Assembly: GCF_001908185.1 (NCBI RefSeq) | Contig: NZ_LGHM01000034.1 | Span: forward strand, 1-64,000 | Origin: Bradyrhizobium sp. AS23.2 | Lineage (GTDB): Bacteria > Pseudomonadota > Alphaproteobacteria > Rhizobiales > Xanthobacteraceae | Direction: 5' to 3' | DNA length: 64,000 nucleotides | In this document: positions 1 through 8,397 of the stretch, one piece after another | How positions within the stretch are numbered: position 1 is the first letter of the stretch | How the letters are laid out: each line of letters opens with the position of its first letter | Translations under genes and position numbers: made by a program | Notes under the pieces: generated by a model | The model's database searches: none | Told to the model about the DNA's origin: nothing | What the model saw: only the letters and a program-made list of their open reading frames with translations

Positions 1-2
1 TT

Positions 3-188
3 TTTCGCGACTGGCTTCGCCAACATGCGGATGATCGTCAGCTCTACGCCGATGCCAAGCTCCGGGCCACGAGCGGCGTGAATACGGCTCAAGACTATAA
101 CAAAAACAAGCAGTCGGTGGTGCTCGACATTTATCGCAAGATATTCGTCTCTTGGTTGGGTGAAGCTGGCCAACGAAGGAAACAATAA
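3..188 (+). CDS. GrpB-family protein, C-terminal end only (cut by window edge)
   Basis: The reading frame is open from the window edge to a TAA and encodes about 61 residues beginning FRDWLRQH and ending in a basic tail. The pattern RDWLR-H-x-x-D-x-x-x-LYADAKLR, then a lysine-rich stretch and a KIFVSWL-like helix, matches the C-terminal helices of the GrpB (UPF0157) family, a nucleotidyltransferase-fold family of unknown cellular role. Only the last third is present, so no catalytic residue can be checked. Family assignment comes from recognised pattern, not a search. Confidence 0.6.
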   Translation, partial: FRDWLRQHADDRQLYADAKLRATSGVNTAQDYNKNKQSVVLDIYRKIFVSWLGEAGQRRKQ

Positions 189-355
189 TCATTGAAAGGG
201 TAGAGCACCGACATCTCCCTCGGCTTCGTGATTGCTTTCCTTCGAGTGCGACGATATCTAATGCGAAATCTGTAGAAGGAGATTTATGCGCAGAAGCTGA
301 AATTCGGACCGCATTTCGCGGCATTGTCGCCGGCTCCTGTGGCCGTGCGCTATCT

Positions 356-832
356 GTGCATATTCAACACTACGGAACTATCTTGAAGAATTCGGAAGTC
401 ATTATCCGTGCCTACGAGGCATCGGATCTTCACGCACTTTCAACGATCTGGTTTGAAGCCTCTCGGCGCGTTCACTCGTTTCTGGGAGACGACCGTCTGC
501 GGAATCAAAGAAAGTTGGTAGAATCTGTCTACCTACCAGAGTCCGAAACTTGGGTGGCAACTTGTAACGGCGCGCCCGTTGGGTTCATCGGACTGATCGA
601 CGCCTTCATTGGCGCCCTGTTTGTCTCAACGGAGCTTCAAGGCGGCGGGATTGGCCGCGCCCTTGTCGCTCATGCCCTGCAGCTCAAGCGTGAGCTCGAG
701 CTCGAAGTTTATACGGCCAACGAAAGTGCTCGCTCATTCTACGAACGGCTCGGGTTTGTCGAGGTTTCTCGCACCGCTGAAGACGCCGAAGGCTTGCCGT
801 TCGAAGTCGTTCGCATGCGGCTGATGCGCTGA
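356..832 (+). CDS. GNAT-family N-acetyltransferase (YjaB-like)
   Basis: A 158-residue single-domain GNAT protein that would move an acetyl group from acetyl-CoA to an unknown amine. The acetyl-CoA loop is visible as LQGGGIGRALVAHAL (about residues 94-108), followed by the NESARSFYERLGF helix that closes most GNAT folds. The annotated start is GTG at 356; a TTG at 383 is an alternative that would remove nine poorly conserved residues. No convincing Shine-Dalgarno sequence precedes either. It stands alone between the GrpB fragment and the conjugation relics, so context says little about its substrate. Confidence 0.85.
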   Translation: MHIQHYGTILKNSEVIIRAYEASDLHALSTIWFEASRRVHSFLGDDRLRNQRKLVESVYLPESETWVATCNGAPVGFIGLIDAFIGALFVSTELQGGGIGRALVAHALQLKRELELEVYTANESARSFYERLGFVEVSRTAEDAEGLPFEVVRMRLMR

Positions 833-983
833 ACGCCAAGCGGCTAGTGCGCGCGCAATCCATCAACGACCTCGAATCAAAGAACGCTGGACGCGCGAAT
901 CCAGAAAAATCAACACTTAGAAGGTGTGTCTGCGTTCGGGGCGCCAGGATCAAATCGCAACCTGAACCGAATGTCGGTATCGG

Positions 984-1007
984 TGGTTGCGTCTCCAGGA
1001 TTTGAAC
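984..1007 (-). other. tRNA 3'-end-like fragment (possible attachment-site relic)
   Basis: Read on the minus strand this stretch has the T-loop string TTCAAATCCTG and ends GCAACCA, like the 3' end of bacterial initiator tRNA, but the T-stem partner and the rest of the tRNA are absent. Integrative elements commonly use tRNA 3' ends as attachment sites, and relaxase remains begin about 330 bases away, so this may be a worn attachment site. The surrounding 833-1336 interval has no gene I can support. Confidence 0.3.
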
Positions 1008-1336
1008 GTATTCGGGGACCATTTCTGATCAGCTCGCATTCGGCAGCAAGCGACACAAATCGTCAAGCTTTGCTTGGAGAGCGGGCATCGCGGGGCGTCC
1101 CTGACCACTGTTACTGGAGAGGGGCCACCAGAGTACTCCTTTGAACACGTCTCGGGGAGCATTGTTCTCGAATAGTTTGTTGGACAGATTGGGAGCAAGA
1201 GGCGGCCCTGGAACGAGTGGAGGCGAAGCTATGCACCGGATCTCAAGCGGCGTTTCCCGGTCCGGATCGGGGCTAGACAAAAGGAGGAGGTCACCTAAAG
1301 ATCATACTTGGCGCGTCGTAGGGCGGGCTCTCGTGA

Positions 1337-2076
1337 ACCGTGCCGCTTCGCGTCGCCGCCGTCCACGACGGCATCTACGGCGAGCGTCTGCATCGGGAAT
1401 TCGACCCGCAAGCATCGGGCGAATTTGTCGGAACCCACGTCCGCCGTCTGGAGGCGATGCGACGGGAAGGCTGGTAAGCCGTCTTGCCGACGGTAGTTGG
1501 AGAGTGGGGCGGGATTATCTGGACCGGGCGCTTCGATACGAGAAACTCCAGCAATCGCGCAATCCGGTGCGGGTCGCGGTGCTGTCATGGCAAAGGCTTG
1601 AAGACCTCCCGCAGGCACTGGGTGCAACCTGGCTTGATCGTAAGCTCATTGGGAAGGAGCCTGATGAGCTTGCGTCAACAGGCTTTGGCGCGGACGTCGA
1701 AACCGCGTTGGGAGCGAGACGGCAGTGGCTGATCGAGCAGGGGATGGCGCGAGAGGAAGGTGGCCAGATGCGGTTTGCGCGGAACATGCTCGAGACGCTC
1801 GAGACGCGTGAACTGACGCGGACCGCCGCGGAGATATCCACCCGCACTGGACTTGAACACGTCGATGCCAAGTTCGGCGACAAGATCGACGGCGTTTACC
1901 GGCGCATGCTGACGCTGAACAGCGGACGCTTCGCTCTGATCGAGCGATCCCGCGAGTTCGTGCTGGTGCCCTGGCGGCCGGTGCTGGAGCGAGCGCGCGG
2001 GCAATTGGTCACCGGCAGTGTTGGCGGGGAGGGGATATCCTGGTCGATTGGCCTCAAGCGCGGCATCGGCCGGTGA
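1337..2076 (+). pseudogene. C-terminal remnant of conjugative relaxase (VirD2/RlxS type, DUF3363)
   Basis: Two adjoining frames give consecutive parts of one protein. The first, about 1337-1470, encodes HDGIYGERLHREF and VRRLEAMRREG. After a frameshift near 1470 the second continues LADGSWRVGRDYLDRA and runs to 2076, including the hallmark tail SGRFALIERSREF, VPWRPVLERARG and ISWSIG. This order matches the C-terminal DUF3363 region of relaxases of alphaproteobacterial conjugative elements. The N-terminal nicking domain with its HUH/tyrosine residues is missing. An open frame can be followed back to 1141, but its first part is not relaxase-like. Read together with the TraG fragment at 7414 it marks a decayed conjugative element. 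Confidence 0.75.
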
Positions 2077-2148
2077 GGCCGAGGCTGGGCTCTCTGGTAC
2101 AGAGCATCCCTTCCGGGCGCGGTGCGGCAGAGTCTTCACCGCTTCAAC

Positions 2149-4747
2149 TTATCGGCTTTCCACCGTGATCCTGGCCTTGCCGGTGCTGCCGATCCAGTCG
2201 GCAAGGTGAGATTCATAGCTCCACCAGCCGAGCATTGGCTTGTTCAGATAGACGAAGAGTTCGCCGTCGCGCTTTGGCGTGAGAACCTCGGCAAGCTGCT
2301 CAGGATCATCGGGAATAGCATACTCAACGTCGTTGACCCGAACGTCATCGTTCTGGTTGGGTGGCGCGCGGTCAAGGAAATCCTCCTCGTTGCCCCTCGC
2401 GCCGATGCGAAAGATGATGCTTCCCCATGGGCGGTCGAACGTGTGGCGGAACGGATAGAGCAAGGCCAGCGTCGCTGCCTTGAAGAATGGCAGGCGGCCT
2501 ATCGGCTGTCCCCCCCATGTAGGACTCTTCGCCGAAGAAGCTCCACTTGCCGGATGGAGGCTTCGTCTCTGGAGCAGGGAGCCGCTCAACGACAATTCGA
2601 TAGTCCTTGCCCGTCCTGACGAAAACGCCGGTCGAAATGCAGATGTTATTCGGTGAGTTGGTGGCCGAAGGCGATGTATCGAAGAGGACCTCCGTCTGTT
2701 GCTTCTTCGTGCCCTTTTCTGCCCTGCCGGCCAGTCCGGTCGTCTCCGTGCAGAAGCTGCCAAAGCCGTCGCGGATGTTGAACAGGTAGTGGCTGCCAAA
2801 TGCAACGGCCAGATACAGGATTCCAATCGCGGATAGCGCAGGGGCGAGATAGAACTTAAATCCTCGAAGCAGCGCCTGATAGATTCTTGATTGCCGAAGC
2901 TTTCTGACGGCCACGCTGGGCAGGAAATAAAACACGAGGAATGCGCCAAGAACGTCGCGAACTGGCTGCGCGGTATAGGTCAGCAGGGCGTCCTCGTAAC
3001 TCGCGGGCAGACGCAGCCAATCGAGCTGGGGTCGTTCGAATTCCGGGTACAGAAACAGATAGAGAATGGTGCCGGCAAACAGGATGGTCTGCACGGGCGA
3101 AGCGACTTTAGGGATCTTCGGTTCCTCGGGCTTGTTGCTGTCCGGCAGGAAACGCGTCCACAAGATTCGCATGCTGTCATTTATCGAGCCTTTCAGCCTG
3201 GCACTTACCGAGATGAGGAACGCGACAAGCGAGGCCCAGATGACGAACCATGCCGGATCCCGTGCATAGGCGTCGATCCAGCGCGAGGCCATGCCTGGCA
3301 GGAAATTGCCGATGATCCGGATCGTATCCGACAGGAATCGGAAGGAGGTGCGGAGCTCCTGGAATGGGTAGCTGTCCCGGAACAAGGGATAGAGCAGAAG
3401 GTAGCCGGTGACGAACACCGTCAGAAAGTAGATTGCCCGGCGCCGCCAGACGGTGTCCCAGATGCCTTCTTGCTCCTTATGCCGGTCTGTCGAGGGCTTT
3501 CCTTCAGAAACGGCTGAGTCATTCGGCTCGATCGTCACCGCGGTATTAGAGATCATTGGTCCCGACGGCCAATAGTTGACATAGGGGTCGGTCGTGCGGA
3601 CGACCTCATACTCTTTGGGGAAGCCGATCGGCGCATAGAAGTGCGCGCCAAGCTTGATCCTGCCAAACACTGCTTCATGAATCTTCGGGACTGGTCTGGG
3701 ACTTTGCGTGCCGTCGGACGCAATGGTTGCGGGCATCGCATCATAGAAGTCCTGGATCTTGCGAGGACTGTAGCGGTAATAGCCGCCAAGTCCGCTACGG
3801 GAGTCGTAGAGCCTGCCGTCCTTGTCCTTTGCGGAGTCGGTGCTGATGAGCGCGTCGGGCTCGGCGTCGGGCATGTCCTTGAAAACGAGGCCGGCCTGTT
3901 TGGCCTCGGACATCATCCAGGCCAGCGAAATGTTTGCGAGAGAATCGTCCGGATAGCCGCCGCCGACGTTGGAGTGAACACCCGTGAACCAGACCTGCAA
4001 CAGCCGCTCACCATCGGATTGGCGGCTTGGGCCGCTCGCCTGCGTATTGGTCGTATCTTCATCCCAAAGGACGGGGTGGAATGTTGCTCGTTCGTCGTCG
4101 ATTGCCAGCGCATGCCGCGCCTTGCGGATTTTGGGATTGAATCGCTTGTTCGGCAGCTCAAGCGGCCAAAGCCAATCGTTGACGCCGCGAGTCATTTCGT
4201 CGATCGGCAGGCCGTAGGCTGCAACCGTGTCCCACACGCCCACGAATTCGATGGAGTCGACCATGCGCTCGCGCGGCGTGTAGAATCGCTTGTCGAGCCA
4301 GGATTGGATGAGGCGAAATGGATATTGGAGATTCCAGACCGGATACTTGTCGTGACGATAGGCGCGATAGGCCGCACGCGCCTTCCTGTCGAGTTCTCCC
4401 TCGTTGGCGAATTTGACGAGGCCCTGATTGAGCACCAGACCAACGACGATCCGAACCGTGAAGGCACCTCGGCTGAAGCCAAATGCATAGATCTTGTCGC
4501 CGTCCCGGTAGTTGCGGCAAAGGAATTTGTAGAGGTTGATTACGTTGCGCTTCAGGCCATACCCAAATGCACCGCCGAGGATGGCCAGCGGCTTGAACGA
4601 CGACGTGCCGACGCCGTCGTCATAGATTGCGATCTGATCGGACGTCTTCAGATCGAGCGATTGGAAGGTCCGCCAGACGTTTGTTCGCCAAACCTTGCCG
4701 GCTGCGTTGCCAGTACCGTCCGACAAGATCACAATCCGCTTTTCCAT
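2149..4747 (-). CDS. DUF2235 (Tle1-like) alpha/beta hydrolase with membrane segments; frameshifted at a G7 tract
   Basis: The start at 4747 gives MEKRIVILSDGTGN, the classic DUF2235 opening. The nucleophile elbow GFSRG (Ser92) and a VHSNVGGGY motif follow, as in type VI phospholipase effectors of the Tle1 group and other DUF2235 lipases. After about residue 430 there are roughly five hydrophobic segments (for example FLTVFVTGYLLLYPLF and ALSAIGILYLAVAFG), so the enzyme is probably membrane-held. At a run of seven G on the coding strand (2510-2516) the frame breaks: the main frame then gives low-complexity sequence and stops at 2372, while the next frame gives a sensible tail (GQPIGRLPFFKAATLALLYPF to WIGSTGKARITVESR) ending at 2149. 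Either the base run is miscalled, or the gene is broken or phase-variable. It lies 86 bases downstream of the membrane protein gene on the same strand. Confidence 0.82.
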
Positions 4748-4833
4748 AGGACTTCCCCCGAGAATTCCTCTGCGGCACGATCAACGTACGATCTGGCAGC
4801 CCGGTGTCGCACGAGCCGCTATCGAACTCTTCT

Positions 4834-5388
4834 TCAGGTTGGCTTCGACGCCGGAAAAAAGAACAGCAGTGCATTCAGCGCGGCGAGGAAACCAGCTTGG
4901 CCAATTGCAATGCTGACGATTGCGAGTTTGACTGATGTCAATACACGCAGCAAAGCGTACGAGCCGTCAGTGAGCGGAATGAACGCGCGAAGTATCGCTG
5001 CGATCGTGCAGTCTTCTGCCAGGTCGGACAGCATGTAGAGGATCGGAAATGTCCACCAGATCCATGCGGGGACATTCGATAGAAATGCCATGCGACCGCT
5101 CAGGGCTGTCGAACCGAAGCCCAGCAACAGACCAAAACTGACAAGGAAGAGCAGGTCGAGCGGGATCAGCACGGGGTAGATGTAGCCCCGGATCGCCGAT
5201 TCGTTCTCCTTGGCAGCGAGCCAACGGGCAAGCGTGGCCCGACTGAGAATGTCCGTCTGGGAAGGGACATATCGCAGCCGTTCGAGGAAGCGACCTTCAA
5301 CATCCTTGCCGTAGTTCGGCGCGACCAAGAACTTGAGCATCAGCGTCAAGGCAAGCGTCAGGACAACTAAGACAGCAATCGTTCGCAA
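4834..5388 (-). CDS. Small multi-pass membrane protein of unknown function
   Basis: Encodes 184 residues. Hydrophobic segments are visible at about residues 3-23, 72-92, 104-124 and 150-180. The first is followed by a polar stretch (residues 25-68) that probably lies outside the membrane. I do not recognise a named family. It sits immediately upstream of the DUF2235 hydrolase on the same strand (86-base gap) and 205 bases downstream of the nucleotidyltransferase gene, so co-transcription is plausible. A membrane partner next to a lipase could be an inhibitor or anchor, but that is inference from position only. Confidence 0.7.
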   Translation of the reverse strand: MRTIAVLVVLTLALTLMLKFLVAPNYGKDVEGRFLERLRYVPSQTDILSRATLARWLAAKENESAIRGYIYPVLIPLDLLFLVSFGLLLGFGSTALSGRMAFLSNVPAWIWWTFPILYMLSDLAEDCTIAAILRAFIPLTDGSYALLRVLTSVKLAIVSIAIGQAGFLAALNALLFFFPASKPT

Positions 5389-5593
5389 AACAACTGGCCT
5401 TCAAAAAGATCCGGGGCTTGGCAAAACCGAAGGTCCCACAGAGGGTGACTCGCCCCGCAGAAACGATAACCGATACTGGCACAGTTACAGGTTGCTTGGC
5501 TACAGGATTGCAGCCAAGATGGATTGGGCGCGGTTTCGCACGCGTGCGCCGCAGCAAGTGCTGACGCGCCGCCCGGTGCCATGAGCACCATGG

Positions 5594-6991
5594 TCACTTC
5601 GGCTTTGATTTGGCCGGTCGTCGTTTTTGGGGAACGGCGGATGCGGGCTTTCCCGTGGAGACGCGATTGGCAAAGTCGTCAACGCCCGACGTCTTGACCA
5701 GGACTGCTGCCGGCTCCTCTACGGGCGCGGACAGATACTTGGCTCGCGCGATCTGTTCGATCCGGCCTCTGTTTTGGTGGAAGGCTTCTAGGCGACCTTC
5801 TTGTCCGAGGTCACCGGCACCGAAATGGTCGTCCAGCGCTTCGCGGCTGACGGCGCAGTTCACGGCGCCGCCAAGCGCCTGGCCCTGGAACGTCACGACG
5901 TCGCGGCTGAAGTCATAGCGAGCGGGGGGATTGTCGAAGGAAAGATCGATCCCTGGAATGATCGAGCGAGGCGCGCCAATGGTCTTGAGCACCGCGTCCC
6001 GAACGGAGGCCGAAAGCAAAGCGAGCCCTTCGAGCATCAATTGGCGCCATTTGGGACCACGATCGTGAGCTTCCTGCCAAGCCGATTTCAGCTCATGGGG
6101 CCGCTTTTCGGCCAAGGCGGCAAGCAGAGCCTCGGACTGCTGCAGGTCCTTGTCGCGCTTTGCAAACCCCTCCGGGCGCCTGCGGGAGATGATGAGCTTG
6201 TGGACGGCATAGCGCGCCGGAGCCGGCACGTGCACGTAGACGCCGGCGCCATGTAGGATGATTGCGGGCTCGGGATCGCGGATCAGGAAATCCAGGAAGC
6301 GCAGCGGCTGGGCGTCCGTGTTCAGGGCAGGTAGCTTTTGGGGGCGAGCGGTCTCCTTGCCCTCATGGGGCGTGAGAAAGTCGACGCGGAAGCCACCCTT
6401 GGCGGCATAGCTGGTCACGCGCCGGCCATCAGATACGTGAGGGACGGCACGAAAGGATTTGTCGACTTCCTTCAGCACCTCCAGAACGGGCGGTGTGGAG
6501 TCCTCGACCGCCACCGAGACGTTCTTGAACTGGGCAATGTCGACGTCGCCGGTCTGGAGCGAGCCGGCGGAGAGGCGAACGCCAAGCATGGCAGCGTAGG
6601 TTTGGTAAACGATCGTTCCAACGAGCACGCCACGAAGGCGAAACACGCCGGCCTTGGCGAGCGCCGCGATGACGTCGCCGATCTCGGAAATGGGGCGGGG
6701 AAAGTTGAACGAGCGGACAAGGGTGGATACAAGCGCGCGGCGCTCGCGTTCATCCTCGCGAACTTCCTTGTGGTGGGCGATGCGCTCCAGGAGTTCTGGC
6801 GTCTCCGGGCCGACATAACGCTGCGAGCGCTCGGCGCCGGTGCCGGTCTGGAAGTACCAATATTTGCGGCCGTTGATGCTCTTGGCCGTGAACGAGCCGT
6901 TGTCAGCGAAGGCCTCCTGGAAAGCCGCATTGGCAGTGCGCTCCAGCAGCTCGGCATAGGTCGTCTGGGCAACCAGGGAAGGGGCGGGCAT
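5594..6991 (-). CDS. GSU2403-type nucleotidyltransferase-fold protein with DUF1488-like C-terminus
   Basis: The 465-residue protein carries a Pol-beta-type nucleotidyltransferase core: VLVGTIVYQTY (about 123-132), then the acidic pair GDVDIA (Asp149, Asp151) and a third acid in FRVDFLTP (Asp204). This is the GSU2403 family, distantly related to AbiEii/MenT-type toxin nucleotidyltransferases. From about residue 345 the tail (FDNPPARYDFSRDVVTFQG ... SREALDDHF) resembles a DUF1488 domain, and a Lys/Arg-rich end follows. The ATG at 6991 lies 12 bases from a perfect palindrome, suggesting direct autoregulation. Substrate and function are unknown. Confidence 0.8.
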   Translation of the reverse strand: MPAPSLVAQTTYAELLERTANAAFQEAFADNGSFTAKSINGRKYWYFQTGTGAERSQRYVGPETPELLERIAHHKEVREDERERRALVSTLVRSFNFPRPISEIGDVIAALAKAGVFRLRGVLVGTIVYQTYAAMLGVRLSAGSLQTGDVDIAQFKNVSVAVEDSTPPVLEVLKEVDKSFRAVPHVSDGRRVTSYAAKGGFRVDFLTPHEGKETARPQKLPALNTDAQPLRFLDFLIRDPEPAIILHGAGVYVHVPAPARYAVHKLIISRRRPEGFAKRDKDLQQSEALLAALAEKRPHELKSAWQEAHDRGPKWRQLMLEGLALLSASVRDAVLKTIGAPRSIIPGIDLSFDNPPARYDFSRDVVTFQGQALGGAVNCAVSREALDDHFGAGDLGQEGRLEAFHQNRGRIEQIARAKYLSAPVEEPAAVLVKTSGVDDFANRVSTGKPASAVPQKRRPAKSKPK

Positions 6992-7003
6992 GGACGGTTC
7001 CGC

Positions 7004-7033
7004 ATTATACTCAGTTCGCGGAGTGAGTATAAT
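7004..7033. promoter_or_regulatory. Operator-like palindrome 1 (ATTATACTCA-N10-TGAGTATAAT)
   Basis: A perfect inverted repeat with 10-bp arms and a 10-bp spacer, located 12 bases upstream of the nucleotidyltransferase start codon. The arms share nine bases exactly with palindrome 2 and the spacer length is the same, while spacer sequence differs. That pattern is expected for a dimeric DNA-binding protein contacting two successive half-sites. The centre lies 56 bp from that of palindrome 2. Confidence 0.75.
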
Positions 7034-7060
7034 AGGAGCGGAACCCGGAGTCCAGTCGAC

Positions 7061-7088
7061 TTATACTCACTTTGCAAAATGAGTATAA
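7061..7088. promoter_or_regulatory. Operator-like palindrome 2 (TTATACTCA-N10-TGAGTATAA)
   Basis: A second perfect copy of the palindrome, with 9-bp arms and a 10-bp spacer (CTTTGCAAAA). Its right arm contains the ATG of a short plus-strand frame at 7079, so binding here could affect both directions. Two cooperative operators upstream of a nucleotidyltransferase gene recall the AbiE arrangement, but no AbiEi-like regulator gene is present in the window. Confidence 0.75.
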
Positions 7089-7222
7089 CGAAAATTGACC
7101 CTAAATTTGAAGCCGAATCGGCGCGTCCGGCCCATCAATTGGCCGTTTGGCTGGTTCCGTCGCTGGTCTACGCAACCTGCGCCCCGCACGCTCCTGAGCG
7201 CATCAAGGATCATCCAGTTTAA
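7079..7222 (+). CDS. Short frame divergent from the nucleotidyltransferase gene (doubtful)
   Basis: A 47-residue frame starting MSITKIDPKFEAES, whose start codon lies inside operator-like palindrome 2. The first 25 residues look protein-like (charged, helix-prone), while the rest is rich in Pro/His/Arg and looks accidental. It could be the truncated front of a lost divergently transcribed regulator, or chance. No Shine-Dalgarno is visible because the upstream bases are the palindrome. The 7092-7413 interval holds nothing else I can support. Confidence 0.25.
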   Translation: MSITKIDPKFEAESARPAHQLAVWLVPSLVYATCAPHAPERIKDHPV

Positions 7223-7413
7223 GCCAGTAGCTCACCTTCTGTTGAAGCGCTGGATCATCCTCGCCGAGACTGGATGCAGATCCTTATCGCCGCCGCACGC
7301 CTGACCAACGTTGCTCCCGCTTCCCGGAAGCGATTTTTATTTCGATTGAACGCAAAGCGCATCCGCCCCTTCATCGCGCCGCTCACGTCGCGTGAGCAAG
7401 TGGGGCGAGCCGG

Positions 7414-8211
7414 ATGTTTCCAGCAAAGATCTATGTCGGTCAGATCGCCGTCGTGCTCGGCATCGTCGTGGTGTCGACCTGGGGCGCCACGCAATGGACG
7501 GCTGCAGCTCTCGGCTATCAGCAGCGCCTTGGCGAGCCCTGGTTCCTGATCGTCGGCTATCGCATCTATCTGCCTTGGCGATTGTTCGAATGGTGGTTCG
7601 CCTATGAGGCCTATGCGCCCGAGATCTTCGAGGAGGGCGGAGCCATCGCGGCAGCCGGCGGCATCGCAGGCGCGCTGTTTGCGATCGTCAATTCGGTGTG
7701 GCGCGCGCGCCAGAGCCAATTGGTGACGACTTACGGCTCGGCAAGATGGGCGACGCCGAAGGAGATCAAGGCGGCCGGCCTGTTCGCATCGAAGGGTGTG
7801 TTTCTGGGGCGCCTCGAGAACAACTATCTACGCCACAATGGACCGGAACACGTCATGTGCTTTGCGCCGACTCGATCGGGCAAGGGCGTGGGACTGGTGT
7901 TGCCGACATTGCTGTCGTGGACGTCGTCGGCGGTGGTGCACGACATCAAGGGCGAAAACTGGGAATTGACCTCCGGTTGGCGTTCGACGTTCTCGCATTG
8001 CCTCTTGTTCAATCCCACGGACTCGCGGAGCGCCCGCTACAATCCGCTGCTTGAGGTGCGCAAAGGGGCGCCCGAAGTCCGCGACGTCCAGAACATCGCC
8101 GACATCCTGGTTGACCCCGAAGGGGCGCTTGAACGCCGAGTCGAAGCCGATGCGGGAGGCCTCGTGTCGGACGTGGGGATTGAGGGTGGTGGTTCGGGGC
8201 GTGATCCGTGA
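7414..8211 (+). pseudogene. traG: Truncated TraG/VirD4-type coupling protein
   Basis: The first 240 or so residues match the N-terminus of the conjugative coupling ATPase TraG, which links the relaxosome to the type IV channel. An N-terminal membrane helix (IAVVLGIVVVSTWGATQW) and a second one near residue 80 are present, as are the TYGSARWATPKEI segment and the Walker A motif APTRSGKGVG (151-160). After IADILVDPEGALERR the sequence departs from the family and stops at 8211, so Walker B and most of the ATPase (normally over 600 residues) are missing. This is the right-hand relic of the conjugative element whose relaxase remnant is at 1337-2076. Confidence 0.85.
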
Positions 8212-8397
8212 TTTTTCGTGAGCAATCGCCGCGTCAAAGATTTTGTTGCTATTTGTCGACTTCGAGATGTTGGTATTTGTGTTGGTATTGGTCGGCTTCA
8301 CGGAAAATAATTCTAGTTATTTCAAAAACTTAAGTGCCAATATCCACTACCTCGCGGGTAATGGAAGGCCTGAAATCCGCATGCTAGGTTTTCGACC

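Noticed and set aside
286..300. Strong AAGGAG ribosome site followed by a four-codon frame (MRRS, stop)
   Set aside because: Could be a leader peptide, but nothing downstream supports attenuation and such short frames arise by chance.
1141..1336. Upstream part of the open frame leading into the relaxase remnant
   Set aside because: This stretch has no relaxase similarity and the true frame changes near 1470, so a protein starting at 1141 is not credible.
8212..8397. Short repeats of the type TTGGTATTTGTG next to the TraG break
   Set aside because: Only a few irregular units; no array, no gene and no clear mobile-element end.
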